Source: Bacteroidales bacterium (GTDB lineage Bacteria > Bacteroidota > Bacteroidia > Bacteroidales > F082). From it: DNA of 27,182 nucleotides. The stretch lies in NCBI GenBank assembly GCA_023229135.1, contig JALNZT010000046.1:1-27182 (forward strand). The letters run 5' to 3'. Position numbers and translations under genes: made by a program. The stretch's first letter is position 1. Every line of letters begins with the position of its first letter. The notes beneath the pieces were generated by a model. The model was not told where the DNA came from. It saw only the letters and a list, made by a program, of their open reading frames with translations, and did not search any database. This document shows, one piece after another, positions 22,601 to 27,182 of the stretch.

Positions 22601-25600
22601 CCTTCACCATTTCATCCAGGTTGATATCAAACTCGTTTGCGGAAGGCCAGATTATTTCACGCTGGGCATCGGTTGTGTACCAGGGCGTAAACGTAAGTGG
22701 AATTTCGTACTCGTAATAGTTCTCCGTGAAGTCGGCTCCCAAACGTATAAAAACCGTCATATCGCCATAGTTCAGCTCTTTATCTGCGTACAGCTTTTCG
22801 GCATGCACATACATTCTCAGCCTTTTATACTGGCGGAAATCGAAGTCGGTAGTTTTAAATGCAGCCCTGGCATCGCCGTCCATCAGCTGATCGATAGTCA
22901 TCTGCATGGCTTGCTCGTTGAGGCGCACAAGGCTAGTGGTTCCAAAGTTTATTTCCTGATCAATACCTGGAGGAATGACGTAAGGGACTGGGCTGCGACG
23001 GCCATTTTCTTCTACGTTAACGGCTGAAATATCATATTTGGTTTCGTTGGCTCCATCGTTCGCAATATATTCGCCGGGAGCTTGCAGGTTTTGGCGGTAT
23101 TTACGCCATTCGCCACGCACCAGTTCGAGGGTCGCAAAACGCAGTACAATGGGTTTTTCGAAGCCACGCATAAACATACGCATAAAGCGGATAGAGCGGA
23201 AATCTTCAATATTACCCACCACTTTTTCAGGTTGACTGATCGGAATCCTGAACTGATACCAGTTTACATCGACAGTTCCTCCATTGTCTAAAGGAACACT
23301 CACGGCTTTGTGGATATCGGCAATAAAGTTTTCGCCAATCTGCATTTTATCGGGATCAAGCTTTATACGGTATTGGAAATAGCGTTCGGCCTCGCTCAGG
23401 GTGTTATCGCGGTTGATGTCTTCCACGTTAGGCATCGAAGTGGCACTTGTGGGGTATGCTTCCGGATTTTGTGCGTCAGTAGGTGAGTTGCCATCGGGGC
23501 CATTATAATTTTTGTAACGCTCCAAAACACTGCTATAACGTGAATCATTATCCAGATTTCCGCCTCTGAAATACTGATAGTTATCCGCCGAGGGGTCGGC
23601 TATAGCCTTCTGATAAGCCTGAGATTGAGTTCCAAACTGTTGCCGGATCACATCTAAAAACGTTTGGGCAAAAAAGCTATTTTCATCTTCATCACTTAAG
23701 CCATCGTAGCCCACATCCTGGAATTGGCGTGATTGAGGATCGTTATTAAAAGCCTCAACCAAAGCCTGTAACGAGGGTACACGACCCCAAATAGTGGTGT
23801 CAACATTTTCTACCACCGCAGTTGTAGGCAAGCCGTTTTCGTATGATTTGCGGCCATCTCGGAGGATGTCTTCTGAAATATCTCCCAGGTTGATGTATAG
23901 TTCACCGCGATTGTCGCCCACTTCGGTAAAAGGATCCATCAGCCAAAACTCCAGGTACTCGATATTAGTTTCCTCAAAGTCAGAGCTTTCCACACGACGC
24001 ATGATACCACCCCAGCGTGTCTCAGGATCGCGTAAACTGCCGTCATCGTTCATTCCGCTACTGTAACTTCCTTGGCCTACATCATAGTTATAAGGCCCGC
24101 GTTCTTCAGGGTAGTATGCCAAGTTGAGTACCGGAATATTTGTAGATACCGTTCCGGCAGGAATGTCTTTGTTAGGAAACACTTCGGGTTCTAAAACCCT
24201 ACGCACACTGTTCTTTGACAGCTCATTGCGATCCACATTACTTGGTCTTAGCGTTCCGTACCTGTCATAGAATAAGGGATCGATAATATACCAGGCAAGT
24301 TTGGCACGGTTTTTTCCATAATCCAGGCCGGTATTGGGAGCGGCTTCGGGAAACATATCAACCTGACCCTGTGGCGTACTGGCTATAAACCAGCTGTTGA
24401 CTTGGCGCAGGTCGATGGTGGATTTAGCACCTTCAAAGTCGTCAATGTAAGAAGTTCCGGTTTTACCAACAGCGCGTGCATGACCCGGCAAGAAATGGGC
24501 AAACTCTGCATCAACATTAATTTTCGAGACTTGTTTCGTGCTGATACCCGGCAGCTTGTCGATCATTTTGGTAAGCCAGCGCGATTCTGTGCGATAGCTC
24601 AGGTCGAAGCCATAAATGGTATTCGAGATGGGATCATCTCCGTAGTTTACCTTTTGAGTGAGCGGCCTTTCGTGCAGGTTGAGCAGTGTGGCACCCAGCC
24701 GGAAATCGGGATTTAATTCATGATCCACGCGCAAACCCATCATCCTTTTTTGTTGCAAACTAAAGAGCGAATTACTCTCCAAAGCTATATTGATAGGTGT
24801 TCCAGAGCTTAAAATACCTTCATTGATAATACGTACACGACCCAAGGTATAATCCACGGTATAATCCACATTTTCAGTAAGTGGAACACCTCCGGCAGTG
24901 ACTTTTACCGAACCCTGAGGTACATTGAGCGCGTTGAGGTTGATTTCGCTGCCGGACTGTGATTTGTAAAATCCTTCGAGGATAAACTTATTTTTTTCAG
25001 GATATTGTTCAGCGGCGGCTTTGGTGACGGAATACAAGGAGTCATAAGCATAGCGATCGGCCAGATCGGGATTGTCCGGAAATATTTTATTGCGGATATG
25101 ACTTCCGAAAGGTTCCAGGACAGTGAAGAAAATTCGGCCATTGCTGGCGTTAATTGTTCCGCCTTGTGTGGCTGCATTGTCTAAAAAGTCGAAAACGCCA
25201 TCACCACCTTTCACGGGATTGCTTTGCTGATTTAGGTTGTCGAGGTTCATCAGATGGATGAGCGGGATGCCTTTTACTGTCTCATCGCCTTCGGTGAAAT
25301 AGCCTGTAGGCACGCCGTTTTGGTTGCCTGAATAAAGGATGTTAAAGGTGAAATCTTCCCGGTTAACCTGATAAGCCCTGATGGAATAGACGTTTTTCAT
25401 CATCAGGTCCCACATCGGCATACGGGTGTTAAGGGTGGTGCTTTTGAGCAGCTTTACCGTAAGCACTTTTGGAGCGTTAATGCCTTGATCAGAAAACTCT
25501 CCTACCTGAAAAGTGCTGTCGTAGCCAATTACATTGTACTGATAAGCTACCGCGAGGGTTTGGTCAGAGTTAAGGTTTGTGTTGAGCGAGATAAAGCCCA

Positions 25601-26972
25601 GCTTGCTGTTATAGGTATATTCTGATGGCTTCAGCTTGCGGGCATTTTCTATCTTGTCAAAATCTTGTCCGGAAACAAAATAACCTGTGCGGCCAATGCG
25701 CAGCGGGTCGCCAGTGAGGTAAGACGTAAGTGTATTGATGTTGCGTATAGAGTTGGTATCCAGGCGCGTCATCAAGTTGTTAGAATTGTTGGTAGGCAGC
25801 GCTGGTCCGCGGGTAGGCTGAATCTGTTCGTTGTAGAGCCATTCTCTTTTGCCCTCGCCCAGATCAGTAAATGCTACGATATTGCGGTTGTCTTCCAAGG
25901 CCGGGCCAATATTGGTGACCCACAGTTCCACTTTGGTGATATTGACATCGGAAGTTACAACGGGTAGGCTTTTGAGCGATGCTTCGTATTGATCCCGAAA
26001 ATATTGACTTATAAAAAAGTGTCGGTTTTCTTCGTAATCTAAACTGCTCATCTTAAACTCGCTGGTTTGTGCGCCACCCTGAACGGTAATATTTTTCGAT
26101 TCACTTTCTTGTTGCGAAAATACTGCGGTTACAGTAGTGCGGCCAAACTGTAACTTGGTTTTAACGCCAAACAAAGCCTGGCTTCCACTGATGAGTGTGG
26201 TGTTGAGGGGCAGGCTCACATTTCCGGCTTCAATAAGTTTAATCACCTCATCTTCTTTACCTTCGTATTTAAGCTGAAGCCGGTTTTCAAACTGAAAAGT
26301 AGCTTCGGTATTGTAATTTGTTTTAAACTCGATTTTATCGCCGATCTTAGCAATAACGTTCATCTGTATTTTTTGATCGAAGTCGAAGTTTGTGGTACGG
26401 CGCTGTCTCACATCCAGTTGTGGGTCTTCACGTTTCATGCTTTTGATGCCAAAAGTGACTTCTGCCGTTCCCTGTGGTCTGATATCTATGGTGTTGCCAC
26501 CAAAAATCCTGTCGAATGCCTCACCTCCAATATAGATGGCAGGAATAATGGAGCTGGAAGTTTCTGCTGTAGATGACGATGATCGCTGATCCCAATATTT
26601 TTTCACGCCTTTGCGATTCTGGTATTCCATAAACTCATCCTGCGACATGGGCGTTGGTGTGCGGTAACTAAAACCGCCTACGGTACTCACGAAATTATAC
26701 TGGCGCGTAACAGGATCGTAAATAATTTCTCGTTTGATATTGGGAGGATCGCTGAGGTAGAGCGGCGAATCGTTGTCGATTTGATAGCCGGGACTACCAT
26801 CGTCAACAGGAATGGGGTAAGGAATTTTTACGGTAGTATCAGGAGTTTGCTCTACAGGTAATAGCTGTGCAGCCAGTCCAAAAGTAGCTTCTGCGGATGA
26901 AGCCGATAGCTGAAATGCGGTTACAGCCAATAGAAAAAACCCGGTAAGGATGTATCTATACGTTTGATTCAA
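19668..26972 (-). CDS. sprA: T9SS outer-membrane translocon protein SprA (Sov)
   Basis: This 2434-residue protein matches the giant outer-membrane beta-barrel that forms the type IX secretion channel (about 2400-2500 residues in known members). It starts with a signal peptide (MNQTYRYILTGFFLLAVTAF..., cut near residue 25). The N-terminal part has the RPQGTAEVTFGIKSM and KIEFKTNYNTEATFQFENRL blocks; long stretches of alternating hydrophobic/aromatic strands follow to the C-terminal GGITMRFSLAQ. The C-terminal end is aromatic and barrel-like, as expected for BAM substrates. Between about 1924 and 1965 there is a low-complexity loop (GVGRGGPAPRPG, then Arg/Gly/Pro, Gln and Glu/Lys runs). It follows ruvA by 39 bases, with no promoter visible between them. 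Confidence 0.96.
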   Translation of the reverse strand: MNQTYRYILTGFFLLAVTAFQLSASSAEATFGLAAQLLPVEQTPDTTVKIPYPIPVDDGSPGYQIDNDSPLYLSDPPNIKREIIYDPVTRQYNFVSTVGGFSYRTPTPMSQDEFMEYQNRKGVKKYWDQRSSSSTAETSSSIIPAIYIGGEAFDRIFGGNTIDIRPQGTAEVTFGIKSMKREDPQLDVRQRRTTNFDFDQKIQMNVIAKIGDKIEFKTNYNTEATFQFENRLQLKYEGKEDEVIKLIEAGNVSLPLNTTLISGSQALFGVKTKLQFGRTTVTAVFSQQESESKNITVQGGAQTSEFKMSSLDYEENRHFFISQYFRDQYEASLKSLPVVTSDVNITKVELWVTNIGPALEDNRNIVAFTDLGEGKREWLYNEQIQPTRGPALPTNNSNNLMTRLDTNSIRNINTLTSYLTGDPLRIGRTGYFVSGQDFDKIENARKLKPSEYTYNSKLGFISLNTNLNSDQTLAVAYQYNVIGYDSTFQVGEFSDQGINAPKVLTVKLLKSTTLNTRMPMWDLMMKNVYSIRAYQVNREDFTFNILYSGNQNGVPTGYFTEGDETVKGIPLIHLMNLDNLNQQSNPVKGGDGVFDFLDNAATQGGTINASNGRIFFTVLEPFGSHIRNKIFPDNPDLADRYAYDSLYSVTKAAAEQYPEKNKFILEGFYKSQSGSEINLNALNVPQGSVKVTAGGVPLTENVDYTVDYTLGRVRIINEGILSSGTPINIALESNSLFSLQQKRMMGLRVDHELNPDFRLGATLLNLHERPLTQKVNYGDDPISNTIYGFDLSYRTESRWLTKMIDKLPGISTKQVSKINVDAEFAHFLPGHARAVGKTGTSYIDDFEGAKSTIDLRQVNSWFIASTPQGQVDMFPEAAPNTGLDYGKNRAKLAWYIIDPLFYDRYGTLRPSNVDRNELSKNSVRRVLEPEVFPNKDIPAGTVSTNIPVLNLAYYPEERGPYNYDVGQGSYSSGMNDDGSLRDPETRWGGIMRRVESSDFEETNIEYLEFWLMDPFTEVGDNRGELYINLGDISEDILRDGRKSYENGLPTTAVVENVDTTIWGRVPSLQALVEAFNNDPQSRQFQDVGYDGLSDEDENSFFAQTFLDVIRQQFGTQSQAYQKAIADPSADNYQYFRGGNLDNDSRYSSVLERYKNYNGPDGNSPTDAQNPEAYPTSATSMPNVEDINRDNTLSEAERYFQYRIKLDPDKMQIGENFIADIHKAVSVPLDNGGTVDVNWYQFRIPISQPEKVVGNIEDFRSIRFMRMFMRGFEKPIVLRFATLELVRGEWRKYRQNLQAPGEYIANDGANETKYDISAVNVEENGRRSPVPYVIPPGIDQEINFGTTSLVRLNEQAMQMTIDQLMDGDARAAFKTTDFDFRQYKRLRMYVHAEKLYADKELNYGDMTVFIRLGADFTENYYEYEIPLTFTPWYTTDAQREIIWPSANEFDINLDEMVKVKQNRNQAMRNPNSDIRLNYPYMEQLGDHIVKVIGNPSISDVMGIMIGVRNPKQRGFDNNDDGNPKSAIIWVNELRVTDFNNKGGWAATARVETLLADVGRVVVSGSHSTPGFGSLDMKVNETAREAVTNFDIATDLDLGKFLPEESGVRIPMHFDYGESHIKPEYNPLDPDIKMKNQLDALDTKSQEDSLKALVNDYTQRKNINFVNVRKDRTRNANKPQLYDIENWNVSYSFSEIYHRNIDVEYDIRQTYRGGIGYNYTSNPKNIQPFSKATWASKPYFQLIKDFNFYYLPKNFAFRTDMNRQYNEKKFRNKSEGEVITYPIFAKQWDWNRNYDFKFDLTRALTFDFTAGANAFIYEPAGNPERGTTAYKMNRDTIWDEILSFGTKTRYNQAIRINYTVPINKIPLLNWMTVSAGYQAAYTWLASPLSVQDRIGNSIENQNTKNLNGNVDFVKLYNKVGYLKTLNTPQRGVGRGGPAPRPGAMRPGGRPQQQEEEKKSDSTEAKPAVNYFKIVGDQVLKLVMSVKKANLSYTQNNGLFLPGFLPEPDLFGLNFATSAPGFGFVMGDEADIRQMAMDNDWLTRDSLLNRAFARKFTENFSYKINLEPIPGLRIDINADRTYSLNFSEYFRADSLGNFAAFSPVEAGSFSMSYGMWKTSFVKARSDESSQLFEDMLANRLVIADRLALSNAQWVTEEPGYFYDSIGKANYPYGYGAISQEVVLYSFLAAYKGQDAKNISLNPFPKTPIPNWTINYNGLTKIPFIQRLFKTVNVTHAYRSAYSVNSWRTNVDYRANNTTQTYRNSNLFIPKYDLGQVTISEQFAPLLGIDVGLHNSLTARVEYKKQRNLTLSFVNNQLTEVVGDELIIGAGYRLRNLSFIVSTITGGNATRASNDLVLKVDLGFRTDKTTLRRIDEQNSQVSAGQRKINIYVTADYTFSNRLSMQAYFRKDMADPFVSSQFKNSNTAGGITMRFSLAQ

Positions 26973-27011
26973 TGCGTTATCCTTCTTTGTTCTTAACTTC
27001 CCAGTATTGTG

Positions 27012-27182
27012 TTAAAGCATTTTTAGTGCTTCTTTTATCAGTAATTCTACTGTTGGAGATTCCTGCTGTTTAAGTAGTTTGTCGAGTACTTTTTCAGCAG
27101 AAACTTTATTGAAACCCAATATCAATAGACCTGATAACGCTTCTGCTCTGACGGTATTGTATGAAGCACCCATTTTTTCGGT
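27012..27182 (-). CDS. ruvA: Holliday junction branch migration protein RuvA (C-terminal part)
   Basis: The last 56 codons of a minus-strand gene that runs off the right edge of the window. The translation (TEKMGASYNTVRAEALSGLL, then ILGFNKVSAEKVLDKLLKQQ, then ESPTVELLIKEALKML) is RuvA domain III, the helical module that contacts RuvB; A-x-x-GL-x-x-LGF is its hallmark. Domains I and II, which bind the four-way junction, lie outside. It is the upstream neighbour of sprA, as I recall from other Bacteroidota. Its family is clear although only the tail is visible. Confidence 0.9.
   Translation of the reverse strand, partial: TEKMGASYNTVRAEALSGLLILGFNKVSAEKVLDKLLKQQESPTVELLIKEALKML

Overview
The window looks like chromosomal DNA of a member of the Bacteroidota. 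The evidence is a full-length SprA/Sov-type type IX secretion (T9SS) translocon gene, two predicted secreted proteins with type A T9SS C-terminal sorting domains, Bacteroidota-style -7 promoter boxes (TAnnTTTG), weak Shine-Dalgarno signals with several TTG starts, and the ruvA-sprA-gcvH-vanZ gene order that I recall from this phylum. I cannot name a genus.

Layout. (1) 1-4119, minus strand: a compact four-gene operon read from right to left. It encodes an M20D amidohydrolase, mtnA, a class II aldolase and an aldo/keto reductase, the last three with overlapping or touching reading frames. It looks like a methylthioribose-1-phosphate salvage route of the 'DHAP shunt' kind. Its 3' end is followed by a second, decayed copy of the reductase tail (a direct repeat of about 165 bp). 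(2) 4272-6701, plus strand: rbfA, a SAM methyltransferase with a membrane tail, and a LolC/E-type FtsX permease, ending in a hairpin terminator. (3) 6890-9559: a CPBP membrane protease (minus), a DusB-type tRNA-dihydrouridine synthase (plus) and a YihX-like HAD phosphatase (minus) that overlaps the dus gene tail to tail. (4) 9550-10600: a CAT-anticodon tRNA (probably Ile2) with a terminator, preceded by a decayed tandem copy of its own upstream region and 5' half, and followed by a short remnant of a type I restriction HsdR gene. This looks like a scar of past rearrangement or island loss. (5) 10653-13830, minus strand: two T9SS cargo proteins, one LamG-like and one with 13 propeller-type repeats. 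(6) 13994-17810, plus strand: TPR lipoprotein, thiL and uvrC, ending at a bidirectional terminator. (7) 17947-27182, minus strand: ruvA (3' part only), sprA, gcvH, vanZ-like gene and tonB.

How the genes work together. sprA would provide the outer-membrane channel through which the two cargo proteins are exported. The tonB gene at the end of that cluster energises outer-membrane transport. The mtnA-aldolase-reductase set can be read as one catabolic pathway: isomerise methylthioribose-1-P, cleave it to DHAP plus methylthioacetaldehyde, then reduce the aldehyde. The remaining genes are housekeeping (ribosome maturation, tRNA modification, thiamine diphosphate synthesis, excision repair, Holliday junction branch migration, glycine cleavage). 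There is no CRISPR array, complete insertion sequence, integrase or rRNA. All intergenic stretches other than 9617-9918 are shorter than 300 bases.
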